Shown here: one piece after another, positions 1-6,338 of the stretch
How positions within the stretch are numbered: position 1 is the stretch's first letter
How the letters are laid out: each line of letters opens with the position of its first letter
Assembly (NCBI GenBank): GCA_027083485.1
Contig: JALWOO010000828.1
Coordinates: 1 to 10,470, forward strand
From: Amylibacter sp.
GTDB lineage: Bacteria; Pseudomonadota; Alphaproteobacteria; Rhodobacterales; Rhodobacteraceae
Length of the DNA: 10,470 nt
Reading direction: 5' to 3'
Translations under genes and position numbers: made by a program
The notes under the pieces: generated by a model
Database searches by the model: none
What the model was told of the DNA's origin: nothing
Seen by the model: the letters and a program-made list of their open reading frames with translations, nothing else

Positions 1-42
1 TGATCTGGTCGCCCGACCGGAAACACAATAAGGATAAATCCA

Positions 43-1107
43 ATGGCACTTATTACACTTCGTCAATTGCTGGATCACGCGGCCGAAAACGGTTATGGCG
101 TCCCTGCTTTCAACATCAACAACATGGAGCAAGGCCTTGCGATCATGGAGGCCGCAGCAAAGGCCGATGCGCCGGTTATTTTGCAGGCATCGCGCGGCGC
201 GCGGTCCTATGCGGGCGACATCATGCTGCGCCACATGATTCAGGCGCTGGCCGAAATGTATCCACAAATTCCGATTTGTATGCATCAGGACCACGGCAAC
301 AACGAAGCAACCTGTTCTTCGGCAATCCGCCACGGGTTTACCAGTGTGATGATGGATGGCTCGCTTGAGGCCGACATGAAAACACCGGCATCCTATGAAT
401 ATAACGTGGACATCACCGAACGCGTGGCGCGTCTGGCCCATTGGGTTGGCGCATCTGTCGAGGGCGAGCTGGGTGTTCTCGGTTCCCTTGAAACCGGCGA
501 AGCCGCCGAAGAGGACGGCTCCGGCGCTGTGGGCAAACTGTCTATGGATCAGTTGCTGACCGATCCGGACGAAGCCCTTGATTTCGTCAAGAAAACCAAA
601 GTGGACGCGCTGGCGATTGCTTGCGGGACCTCCCACGGGGCCTATAAGTTCTCTTCCAAGCCGACCGGCGATACGCTGGCCATCAGCCAGATCGAAGCCA
701 TTCACGCCAAAATCCCGAATGTGCATCTGGTGATGCATGGGTCTTCTTCTGTGCCGCAGTATTTGCAGGACCAGATCAATGAATATGGCGGCGAGATGCC
801 CCAGACCTATGGCGTGCCTGTGGAAGAGATCGAAAAAGGCATCAAATCCGGTGTGCGCAAGGTCAACATCGATACCGATTGCCGCATGGCCATGACCGCG
901 CAATTCCGCAAGGTTGCCACTCAGGATCCAAAACAGTTCGATCCGCGCAAATTCCTGATCCCCTCCATGGATGCCATGGAAGAACTGGTTGCCGATCGTT
1001 TTGAACGTTTCGGCACCGCGGGCAACGCCCACAAGATCAAGATCATCGACATTGACGACATGGCTCTGCGCTATGAATCCGGTTCGCTTGATCCGATTGT
1101 TGGTTAA
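43..1107 (+). CDS. cbbA: Class II fructose-bisphosphate aldolase, Calvin-cycle type
   Basis: This cytosolic zinc enzyme joins or cleaves dihydroxyacetone phosphate and glyceraldehyde-3-phosphate (fructose-1,6-bisphosphate) or, in the Calvin cycle, erythrose-4-phosphate (sedoheptulose-1,7-bisphosphate). The 354-residue protein is full length for the class IIB aldolases common in cbb operons. Visible motifs are the MHQDHGN block with the catalytic Asp83 and zinc ligand His84, the EGELG block near 140-144, zinc-ligand candidates His198 (GTSHG) and His232 (VMHGSSS), and the NIDTD phosphate-binding segment near 275-279. The ATG is preceded by AAGGA at 30-34 with an 8-nt gap, and an in-frame TGA at 1-3 rules out a longer start inside the window. 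Four further Calvin-related genes follow on the same strand, so I prefer cbbA to a purely glycolytic fba; one enzyme may serve both. Its promoter must lie outside the window. Confidence 0.95.
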   Translation: MALITLRQLLDHAAENGYGVPAFNINNMEQGLAIMEAAAKADAPVILQASRGARSYAGDIMLRHMIQALAEMYPQIPICMHQDHGNNEATCSSAIRHGFTSVMMDGSLEADMKTPASYEYNVDITERVARLAHWVGASVEGELGVLGSLETGEAAEEDGSGAVGKLSMDQLLTDPDEALDFVKKTKVDALAIACGTSHGAYKFSSKPTGDTLAISQIEAIHAKIPNVHLVMHGSSSVPQYLQDQINEYGGEMPQTYGVPVEEIEKGIKSGVRKVNIDTDCRMAMTAQFRKVATQDPKQFDPRKFLIPSMDAMEELVADRFERFGTAGNAHKIKIIDIDDMALRYESGSLDPIVG

Positions 1108-1117
1108 GACTTACCTG

Positions 1118-1143
1118 CAAGGCGCGGGCTGTTCCGCGCCTTG
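1118..1143 (+). terminator. Intrinsic terminator or attenuator between cbbA and rpe
   Basis: A perfect 10-bp GC-rich stem, CAAGGCGCGG paired with CCGCGCCTTG, closes a 6-nt loop (GCTGTT). It begins 10 nt after the cbbA stop and its 3' arm runs into TTGTTTCC, a short U-rich tail. This is the strongest hairpin I found in the window. Because rpe starts only 29 nt later on the same strand, it may be a partial terminator or an mRNA-stabilising 3' structure for cbbA rather than a full stop. The tail is short, so efficiency is uncertain. Confidence 0.6.
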
Positions 1144-1172
1144 TTTCCAGATTTTCCACAGGAGACTCCCCC

Positions 1173-1862
1173 ATGGCCTTTAATCGTAACATCAAGATCG
1201 CGCCCTCTATTCTATCCGCTGATTTTGCCAATTTCGGGCAGGAAATTCAGGCCATTGAATCAGAAGGCTGTGACTGGGTCCATGTGGATGTGATGGACGG
1301 GCATTTCGTGCCCAACCTGACCTTTGGCCCGCCCGCCGTTGCCGCGTTTCGTCCGCATGTGAAAACCGTGATGGATGTGCATTTGATGATTGCCCCTGTG
1401 GACCAATACATTGACGCCTATGCGCAAGCCGGTGCCGATGTGATTACTGCCCATCTTGAGGCCACAACCCACCCGCACCGCACCTTGCAGGCCATCCGCA
1501 ATGCCGGTGCCAAGGCGGGACTTGCGCTTAATCCGGGGACCGGCATTGGCGATATCGAATATCTGCTGGATATGGTGGATCTGTTCTGTGTGATGACCGT
1601 TAACCCCGGTTTTGGCGGCCAGAAGTTCATCCACAGCCAGATTGACAAGGTCAAGAAATTGCGGGCTATGATCGGGGATCGCCCGATCCACATCGAAATC
1701 GACGGCGGCATTACCACGGAAACGGCCCCTCTGATGGCGGCTGCCGGTGCCGATGTTCTGGTGGCCGGATCGGCCGTGTTCAAAGGCGGCTCTGTTGATA
1801 ATCCGTCCGTTTATGGCCGCAACATCAAAGCCATCCGTGAAGCCGCGGAGGGTGTTCTGTAA
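1173..1862 (+). CDS. rpe: Ribulose-phosphate 3-epimerase
   Basis: This enzyme interconverts D-ribulose-5-phosphate and D-xylulose-5-phosphate in the pentose-phosphate pathway and in the regenerative part of the Calvin cycle, where it is also called CbbE. The 229-residue TIM-barrel protein has all the family blocks: IAPSILSADF at the N terminus, HVDVMDGHFVPNLTFG with metal ligands His37 and Asp39, DVHLM with His70, MTVNPGFGGQ near 141-150, and EIDGGI with Asp177. AGGAG at 1160-1164 lies 8 nt before the ATG. The gene follows cbbA after a hairpin and its TAA overlaps the next start by one base (TAATG), so rpe and the thioredoxin-like gene are almost certainly translationally coupled. The placement argues for a Calvin-cycle role, but it may be the only rpe in the genome. 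Confidence 0.95.
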   Translation: MAFNRNIKIAPSILSADFANFGQEIQAIESEGCDWVHVDVMDGHFVPNLTFGPPAVAAFRPHVKTVMDVHLMIAPVDQYIDAYAQAGADVITAHLEATTHPHRTLQAIRNAGAKAGLALNPGTGIGDIEYLLDMVDLFCVMTVNPGFGGQKFIHSQIDKVKKLRAMIGDRPIHIEIDGGITTETAPLMAAAGADVLVAGSAVFKGGSVDNPSVYGRNIKAIREAAEGVL

Positions 1863-2413
1863 TGGCTGTTACTCCACCCGTATGTGATTTCGGCTGGCAG
1901 GCACCGGATTTTTCCCTGCCGGCCACCGATGGCAAAACCTATTCTTTTGCCGATATTGCCGGTCCCAAAGGCACGCTGGTGATGTTTATCTGCAACCACT
2001 GCCCCTATGTTCTGGCGGTGCTGGACCGGATCAAACGCGATGCGGCAGAGTTGCAGGAACTGGGCATCGGCGTGGTGGCGATCAATTCCAATGACGCGGC
2101 GACCTATCCGGATGACTCTTTCCCCAAGATGGTGGAAATGGTCGAAAAGGAAGGCTTTACCTTCCCTTACCTGCATGACGAAAGTCAGGAAATCGCCCGC
2201 GCCTATGACGCGGCCTGCACCCCCGATTTCTTTGGTTTCAATGCCGATGGCGCGCTGCAATACCGTGGCCGACTGGATGCATCGACCCGACAGGCGGGGC
2301 CAAAAGATTTGCGCCGTGATCTATTTGAAGCTATGAAACAGATAGCGCAAACGGGCGAGGGACCGGAAGCACAGATTGCTTCTATGGGGTGTTCAATCAA
2401 ATGGAAGGATTGA
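1862..2413 (+). CDS. Thioredoxin-fold (AhpC/TSA-like) protein with CxxC
   Basis: This 183-residue protein belongs to the thioredoxin/peroxiredoxin-like superfamily. The APDFSLPATDGKTYSF opening near residues 14-29 is typical of the AhpC/TSA and redoxin families. The core CNHCPYV places Cys44 and Cys47 in a CxxC arrangement after the first beta strand, and CTPDFFGF further on resembles the cis-proline region of this subfamily. No signal peptide or membrane segment is visible, so it is probably cytosolic. Its start overlaps the rpe stop by one base and its stop lies 4 nt before gph, placing it firmly inside the cbb transcription unit. Substrate and partner are unknown: it could be a thiol-disulfide reductase, a peroxide-reducing enzyme, or a redox modulator of the carbon-fixation enzymes. 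The fold assignment is firm; the function is inference. Confidence 0.85.
   Translation: MAVTPPVCDFGWQAPDFSLPATDGKTYSFADIAGPKGTLVMFICNHCPYVLAVLDRIKRDAAELQELGIGVVAINSNDAATYPDDSFPKMVEMVEKEGFTFPYLHDESQEIARAYDAACTPDFFGFNADGALQYRGRLDASTRQAGPKDLRRDLFEAMKQIAQTGEGPEAQIASMGCSIKWKD
2403..2409 (+). promoter_or_regulatory. Ribosome binding site fixing the GTG start of gph
   Basis: GGAAGGA lies 8 nt before GTG 2418-2420, overlapping the last codons of the upstream gene. The only in-frame ATG (2376) lies inside the upstream gene, has no comparable site, and would put 14 unconserved residues before the HAD motif. The GTG is therefore the better start. Confidence 0.7.
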
Positions 2414-2417
2414 CCCT

Positions 2418-3083
2418 GTGAAGGCTATTGTATTTGATCTGGATGGCACGCTGATTGACAGCGCGCCCGACATTCACGCCAGCGCTGTCAAAATGCTTGC
2501 GGATGAAGGTAAAGACCCGCTTGATGCGGAGACCATTCGTTCGTTTATCGGCAATGGTATTCCCAAGCTGGTGGAACGGGTGATCAAGGCTACAGGGCTG
2601 GATGACAGCCCCGAAAACTTCGAGCGTTTGCGTCAGAATTTTGTGGCCCATTATGCGGCGGCTCCGGCGGATTATTCTGTGGCCTATCCGGGCCTGATTG
2701 ATCTGCTCGACAGCCTCAAGGCGCAGGGCTATGCCTTGGGAGTTTGCACCAACAAGCAAGAGAGCCTGACCGTGGCCATACTGGAACAAATGGATCTGGC
2801 CAAATATTTCAGCGCGGTGATTGGCGGCGACAGCCTGCCGGTGCACAAACCGGATCCCGAACCGCTGGAACGGACCTATGAAATGCTGAACGCCACATCG
2901 CGGCTCTATGTGGGGGATAGCGAGGTTGACGCGGAAACCGCGCAAAATGCCGGTGTGGTCTTTGCGCTTTATACCCAAGGCTATCGCAAATCGCCGGTGT
3001 CGGAAATTCCGCACCAGTTTGCCTTCTCCCATTTCGACGCTTTGCACAAAATCATCGAAACGTCGTTTATGTTCGTGGTTTAA
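2418..3083 (+). CDS. gph: Phosphoglycolate phosphatase (HAD family)
   Basis: This enzyme dephosphorylates 2-phosphoglycolate, the toxic product of the RuBisCO oxygenase reaction, to glycolate; in cbb operons it is called CbbZ. With the GTG start the protein has 221 residues, normal for Gph. HAD motif I is DLDGTLIDS (nucleophile Asp7, acid-base Asp9 from the GTG), followed by a helical cap containing FIGNGIPKLVERV. Motif II is the Thr in GVCTNK, motif III the Lys in VHKPDP, and motif IV is GDSEVD. It starts 4 nt after the thioredoxin-like gene, implying coupled translation. A second HAD phosphatase follows. Another small phosphate monoester cannot be excluded as substrate, but the FIGNG cap and the cbb context favour phosphoglycolate. 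Confidence 0.88.
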   Translation: MKAIVFDLDGTLIDSAPDIHASAVKMLADEGKDPLDAETIRSFIGNGIPKLVERVIKATGLDDSPENFERLRQNFVAHYAAAPADYSVAYPGLIDLLDSLKAQGYALGVCTNKQESLTVAILEQMDLAKYFSAVIGGDSLPVHKPDPEPLERTYEMLNATSRLYVGDSEVDAETAQNAGVVFALYTQGYRKSPVSEIPHQFAFSHFDALHKIIETSFMFVV

Positions 3084-3139
3084 CCCACGGAGATTCCGAC
3101 ATTTTTAACCGGCTGCACCGGTAGCCGAAAGGATATGCC

Positions 3140-3847
3140 ATGACCATCAAAGCCCTGATTTTTGACGTTGACGGAACTCTTGCAGAAACCGAAGAAGCCC
3201 ACCGCGCGGCCTTTAACCAGGCCTTCAAAGCCGCAGGTCTGGATTGGAACTGGTCTGTGGCGGATTACCGGCAGTTGCTGAAAACCACAGGCGGCAAGGA
3301 ACGGATAAAACTGTTTCAGGCAGATTTTCCGGCAGACGAGCAGTTGACGGATGAAGAAATCAAAGACCTGCATGCCGAGAAAACCAAGCGCTATTTGAAA
3401 ATTCTCAAACAGCGAAAGCTGGCGCTGCGTCCTGGGGTCAAGGCTCTGGTTCAGGCGGCCACGGATGCCGGTATCCGCGTTGCCATTGCCACCACCACCA
3501 GCCGCCCGAATGTGGATACGCTTTGTGTGTGCTTTTGGGGCAAACCGGCCGGCAAAGTCTTCGAGGTGATCGCCTGCGGGGACGAGGTCGAAAACAAGAA
3601 ACCGGCGCCGGATGTGTATTTGCTGGCGCTGGAGCGTTTGGGCCTGTCTGCCAAAGACTGCGTTGCCTTTGAAGACAGCCGGAACGGGCTGATTTCTGCC
3701 CACGGGGCCGATCTGCCGGTGGTTATCACCCCGTCCATGTATACGGATACAGATGATTTTACCGGCGCGGAATGTATGCTCAGAAACCTGACGGACCCGG
3801 ATTTGCGCAAGGCGAAAAACCTGCCGTTTGAGTATCCGTTCAAGTAA
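3140..3847 (+). CDS. cbbY: CbbY-type HAD phosphatase (probable xylulose-1,5-bisphosphate phosphatase)
   Basis: This 235-residue HAD protein has the CbbY pattern: DVDGTLAETEEAHRAAFN (nucleophile Asp9, acid-base Asp11), LLKTTGGKERI in the cap near residues 48-58, IATTTSRPNV for motif II, NKKPAPDVY for motif III and FEDSRNG for motif IV. Characterised CbbY proteins hydrolyse xylulose-1,5-bisphosphate, a misfire product that inhibits RuBisCO, and yield xylulose-5-phosphate. AAAGGA at 3128-3133 lies 6 nt before the ATG. It follows gph after 56 nt and is the last gene of the cbb block, converging on mnmA. The family is clear from the sequence; the exact substrate rests on the similarity and on the context, since close relatives include phosphatases of other sugar phosphates. 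Confidence 0.88.
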   Translation: MTIKALIFDVDGTLAETEEAHRAAFNQAFKAAGLDWNWSVADYRQLLKTTGGKERIKLFQADFPADEQLTDEEIKDLHAEKTKRYLKILKQRKLALRPGVKALVQAATDAGIRVAIATTTSRPNVDTLCVCFWGKPAGKVFEVIACGDEVENKKPAPDVYLLALERLGLSAKDCVAFEDSRNGLISAHGADLPVVITPSMYTDTDDFTGAECMLRNLTDPDLRKAKNLPFEYPFK

Positions 3848-3866
3848 CGTCAGTTTTTTCGGCAAA

Positions 3867-3889
3867 GGGTGCGTGGCAACCATGCCCCC
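3867..3889 (+). terminator. Hairpin in the convergent cbbY/mnmA gap, possible terminator
   Basis: A 10-position stem with a 3-nt loop pairs GGGTGCGTGG with CCATGCCCCC, including one T-C mismatch and, in the + strand transcript, one G-U pair. It fills most of the 41-nt gap between the two convergent stops and touches the mnmA stop codon. There is no T-run after it on the + strand and only TTT after it on the - strand, so classical intrinsic termination is doubtful in either direction. Confidence 0.35.
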
Positions 3890-5028
3890 TACAAGCCGCG
3901 CCAGATCCAGCCGCCGCCATAAATCCGCGTGCCCTCGGCGTCATAGAAAACGCAAGCCTGGCCGGGGGCAACGCCTTCTTCGGGGACCAGTAATTCAACG
4001 GTTGCTTCTGTGGCGCTGATCGGGCGAATGACGGCCTCTTTGGGCGGGCGGGTTGAGCGCACGCGCACCGATAAATGCCAGGCGTCACGCCCTTCAAAGG
4101 GTTCATCCCCCAGCCAGTTGATTTCACGCACCGCAATCGTGGTTGTGGCGAGTGCTTCCTTGGGGCCGACAATCACCTGACGCGCATCCGGGTCCAGCCG
4201 GACCACATACAGCGGATCACCGCCACCAATCCCCAGACCGCGCCGCTGACCGACCGTGTAATGGATCACCCCGCGATGCTGGCCCAGCACGCGGCCATCC
4301 ATATGCACGATGTCGCCCGGGTTTGCCGCCTCTGGCCGCAGTTTTTCGATCACCGCCGCATAGGATCCGTTCGGCACGAAACAAATGTCCTGACTGTCCG
4401 GTTTGTCCGCCACCGTCAGCCCGTATTTGCGGGCAAGCGCGCGGGTTTCCTCTTTGGATTTCAGGTGTCCAAGCGGAAACCGCAGGTATTCCAACTGTTC
4501 CTGCGTGGTGGAAAACAGAAAATAGGACTGGTCGCGATCCCCGTCAGCGGCTTTGTGTAATTCTGCCTTTTGCGGCCCTTGAAAACGCTGGATGTAATGG
4601 CCAGTCGCCATGCAATCCGCATCCAGATCCTTGGCGGTTTGCAATAAATCGCGGAATTTCACTTTTTCATTGCAGCGAATACAGGGCACAGGCGTGGCCC
4701 CTGCCAGATAGCTGTCGGCGAATTCATCAATCACCGATTCCCTGAACTTGTTTTCGTAATCCAGCACGTAATGGGGAAAGCCCATGTCATCGGCCACCTT
4801 GCGCGCATCATGGATGTCGCGGCCCGCACAACAGGCCCCTTTTTTCGCCAATGCCGCCCCGTGATCATAAAGCTGCAGCGTAATGCCCACCACGTCATAA
4901 CCTTCAGAGGCCAGTTGTGCGGCGACAACCGAGCTGTCCACCCCGCCGGACATGGCCACGATCACACGGGTTTCAGCCGGCGTTTTGGCAAAGCCCAGAG
5001 AATTCAGCTTGTTGGTATCGAGCGGCAT
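3889..5028 (-). CDS. mnmA: tRNA-specific 2-thiouridylase MnmA
   Basis: MnmA activates U34 of the Lys, Glu and Gln tRNAs with ATP and transfers sulfur to make 2-thiouridine, which secures codon reading. The 379-residue protein has the expected length and architecture: an N-terminal PP-loop ATPase with SGGVDSS at 27-33, the catalytic cysteine Cys119 in PCIRCN, GHY at 143-145, DQSYFL at 166-171, the second catalytic cysteine Cys216 in DSQDICFV, then the central and C-terminal beta domains ([18 protein letters not shown]). Upstream of the ATG the - strand carries AAGGAAG with a short spacer. Relative to E. coli MnmA it has an N-terminal extension of about 20 residues before the first strand, which may be real or may reflect a later start. 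It is divergent from sciP and convergent with cbbY, so it is transcribed alone. A housekeeping gene. Confidence 0.95.
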   Translation of the reverse strand: MPLDTNKLNSLGFAKTPAETRVIVAMSGGVDSSVVAAQLASEGYDVVGITLQLYDHGAALAKKGACCAGRDIHDARKVADDMGFPHYVLDYENKFRESVIDEFADSYLAGATPVPCIRCNEKVKFRDLLQTAKDLDADCMATGHYIQRFQGPQKAELHKAADGDRDQSYFLFSTTQEQLEYLRFPLGHLKSKEETRALARKYGLTVADKPDSQDICFVPNGSYAAVIEKLRPEAANPGDIVHMDGRVLGQHRGVIHYTVGQRRGLGIGGGDPLYVVRLDPDARQVIVGPKEALATTTIAVREINWLGDEPFEGRDAWHLSVRVRSTRPPKEAVIRPISATEATVELLVPEEGVAPGQACVFYDAEGTRIYGGGWIWRGL

Positions 5029-5107
5029 GCCAGCTTCCTTAATTTTTCTCGGCTTTAGACTAAAACCCTATGTAAACTCAATCCCCGACTTCACCAAGAG
5101 TTAAGGC

Positions 5108-5124
5108 TTCTTGAGGCACAAGAA
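5108..5124. promoter_or_regulatory. Inverted repeat upstream of sciP
   Basis: TTCTTG and CAAGAA form a perfect 6-bp dyad with a 5-nt spacer (AGGCA), ending 24 nt before the sciP ATG in the 120-bp divergent mnmA/sciP gap. It could be an operator or a small hairpin in the sciP leader. The length is modest, so chance is possible. The same gap should hold promoters for both genes, but I could not assign convincing -10/-35 boxes and found no GANTC methylation site in it. Confidence 0.3.
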
Positions 5125-5135
5125 CAAGGTGAGCC

Positions 5136-5144
5136 AAGGAGGTG
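5136..5144 (+). promoter_or_regulatory. Near-perfect Shine-Dalgarno of sciP
   Basis: AAGGAGGTG, almost the full complement of the 16S rRNA 3' end, has its GGAGG core 6 nt before ATG 5149. It is the strongest ribosome binding site in the window, suggesting that SciP is efficiently translated. It fixes the start and excludes alternatives. Confidence 0.75.
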
Positions 5145-5148
5145 AAAG

Positions 5149-5427
5149 ATGTATATCAAAAAAGAGCCTGGACCAGTGTTTATTACTTTGCCCGATGGCA
5201 GCAAGTTGAGCCGATCGGATTTGCCGCCAAAGGATACCTCTCGCTGGGTGGCAGGGCGCAAGGCGCGGGTGGTGATGGCTGTTGTCGGGGGCCTGATTAC
5301 GCCAAAAGAAGCTTGCAATATGTATGAATTGTCAAATGACGAGCTGGAAAGCTGGTGTCTTGCGGTGCGAAAACACGGAACTGCGGCGCTACGGGTCACT
5401 GCCCTGCAAAAATATAGACAACTTTAA
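5149..5427 (+). CDS. sciP: SciP, DUF1153 small inhibitor of CtrA
   Basis: SciP is a small alphaproteobacterial DNA-binding protein; in Caulobacter it represses CtrA-activated promoters in G1 cells by acting on CtrA at those promoters. The 92-residue product shows the DUF1153 signature: PDGSKLSRSDLPP near 17-29, RWVAGRKARVV near 33-43, GGLITPKEAC, then LSNDELESW followed by HGTAALRVTALQKYR at the end. The middle contains the predicted helix-turn-helix. It is divergent from mnmA and ends 93 nt before ctrA on the same strand, so regulator and antagonist are neighbours and may share a transcript. The family assignment is firm; the repressor role is taken from the Caulobacter homologue. Confidence 0.9.
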   Translation: MYIKKEPGPVFITLPDGSKLSRSDLPPKDTSRWVAGRKARVVMAVVGGLITPKEACNMYELSNDELESWCLAVRKHGTAALRVTALQKYRQL

Positions 5428-5433
5428 GGTGTT

Positions 5434-5452
5434 TTGCTAAGATTTATAGCAA
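5434..5452. promoter_or_regulatory. First inverted repeat in the ctrA upstream region
   Basis: TTGCTA and TAGCAA form a perfect 6-bp dyad separated by 7 nt (AGATTTA). It begins just after the sciP stop and lies about 70-90 nt before the ctrA start, where a promoter would be expected. It may be a regulator site, or chance. Confidence 0.35.
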
Positions 5453-5465
5453 TCGTAACGACTAG

Positions 5466-5473
5466 TTAACCAA
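5466..5473 (+). promoter_or_regulatory. Possible CtrA half-site upstream of ctrA
   Basis: TTAACCAA resembles the half-site form of the CtrA box (TTAACC followed by AT). It lies about 50 nt before the ctrA start, and ctrA is autoregulated in studied species. I did not find the bipartite TTAA-N7-TTAA form here, so this is tentative. Confidence 0.35.
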
Positions 5474-5488
5474 TTCGCTGCAAATTGG
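5470..5488. promoter_or_regulatory. Second inverted repeat in the ctrA upstream region
   Basis: CCAATT and AATTGG form a perfect 6-bp dyad with a 7-nt spacer (CGCTGCA). It overlaps the CtrA-like half-site, and its right arm runs into GGAGG at 5487-5491. As RNA it could fold into a small hairpin that partly covers that purine-rich stretch. It has the same arm and spacer lengths as the repeat 36 bp upstream, but a different sequence. Confidence 0.35.
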
Positions 5489-5520
5489 AGGAAGTAAAGC
5501 ACAATTTTCTGGAGAATGTC

Positions 5521-6234
5521 ATGCGGGTACTGTTGGTCGAAGATGACCCTACCACCTCTAAAAGTATCGAATTTATGTTGGCGAATGCCAATTTGAACGT
5601 TTATGCAACCGATCTCGGCGAAGAAGGGATCGATCTGGCGAAGTTGTATGATTACGATTTGATTCTTCTTGATCTGAATTTACCGGATCTTTCCGGTCAT
5701 GAGGTCATGCGTCAGCTCCGGCTGTCAAAGATTATGACGCCGATTTTGATCTTGTCCGGCAATGATGATGCCGCAGAAAAGGTTAAGGGGTTCGGTTTCG
5801 GTGCAGATGACTACCTTACCAAACCGTTTCACCGTGAAGAACTGATCGCCCGAATCCACGCCATTGTGCGCCGCTCCAAGGGGCATGCGCAGTCGGTGAT
5901 CGATACGGGGCGCATTCGGGTCAATCTGGATACAAAAACGGTCGAGGTTGCCGGCAAACCTGTGCATCTAACGGGAAAAGAATACCAGATGCTGGAACTT
6001 CTGTCCCTGCGCAAAGGCACAACTCTGACCAAGGAAATGTTTTTGAATCACCTTTATGGCGGCATGGACGAACCCGAATTGAAAATTATTGATGTGTTCA
6101 TCTGCAAGCTGCGCAAAAAGCTCTGTCAGGCGACGGGCGGGGAAAACTACATAGAAACCGTTTGGGGCAGGGGCTATGTGCTGCGCGACCCGATTGAAAA
6201 TTCTGACCATGACAAGCTGGCGATCGGGGCCTAG
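5521..6234 (+). CDS. ctrA: Cell-cycle response regulator CtrA
   Basis: CtrA is an OmpR-family response regulator phosphorylated through the CckA-ChpT relay. It controls cell division, flagellar and other genes and, in some species, replication initiation. The receiver domain has Glu8, Asp9 and Asp10, the phosphoacceptor Asp51 in LLDLNLP, SGND near the switch Ser/Thr position and the conserved Lys in LTKPF. The winged-helix DNA-binding domain begins near residue 125 and includes [12 protein letters not shown] and [11 protein letters not shown], ending in [12 protein letters not shown] chose ATG 5521 (237 residues): GGAG at 5511-5514 is 6 nt upstream and MRVLLVEDD is the exact conserved N terminus. 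A TTG at 5485 in frame would add 12 unconserved residues. The upstream gap contains no GANTC site, so CcrM control as in Caulobacter is not evident here. Confidence 0.94.
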   Translation: MRVLLVEDDPTTSKSIEFMLANANLNVYATDLGEEGIDLAKLYDYDLILLDLNLPDLSGHEVMRQLRLSKIMTPILILSGNDDAAEKVKGFGFGADDYLTKPFHREELIARIHAIVRRSKGHAQSVIDTGRIRVNLDTKTVEVAGKPVHLTGKEYQMLELLSLRKGTTLTKEMFLNHLYGGMDEPELKIIDVFICKLRKKLCQATGGENYIETVWGRGYVLRDPIENSDHDKLAIGA

Positions 6235-6280
6235 AGGAAAGTCGCATAATCCTGTGTCATCGGCCTTCCTTACAAAGACG

Positions 6281-6297
6281 GGGTTTCTAAGCCCTTT
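6281..6297 (+). terminator. Weak hairpin after ctrA, possible terminator
   Basis: GGGTT and AGCCC form a 5-bp stem (one G-T pair) with a TCTA loop, followed by TTT, 46 nt after the ctrA stop in the 104-nt convergent ctrA/argO gap. The stem is short and the T-run minimal. Nothing stronger was found in this gap. Confidence 0.25.
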
Positions 6298-6338
6298 GGA
6301 GCCTGAGATACTTGGTTGAACCAGAGGGCCGGTCGTCT

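Noticed and set aside
2..31. Possible C-terminal codons of an upstream gene, ending with TAA at 29-31 and overlapping the cbbA ribosome binding site
   Set aside because: Only nine codons are visible and they match no family I recognise; a chance open stretch this short is common.
2376..2417. Upstream ATG extension of the phosphoglycolate phosphatase gene
   Set aside because: The added 14 residues fall inside the upstream gene, are not HAD-like, and have no good ribosome binding site, whereas GTG 2418 has GGAAGGA at 8 nt.
2397..3047. Long open frame on the - strand opposite gph
   Set aside because: It mirrors a well-supported HAD gene and shows no recognisable motif; the same holds for the frame at 3080-3883 opposite cbbY.
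3074..3108. Small stems after gph (CGTGG/CCACG and CGGA/TCCG followed by ATTTTT) as a terminator
   Set aside because: The stems are 4-5 bp, overlap the stop codon or each other, and cbbY follows closely on the same strand with its own ribosome binding site.
5101..5114. TTAA-N6-TTGA upstream of sciP as a bipartite CtrA box
   Set aside because: The spacer is 6 rather than 7 nt and the second half-site has a mismatch.
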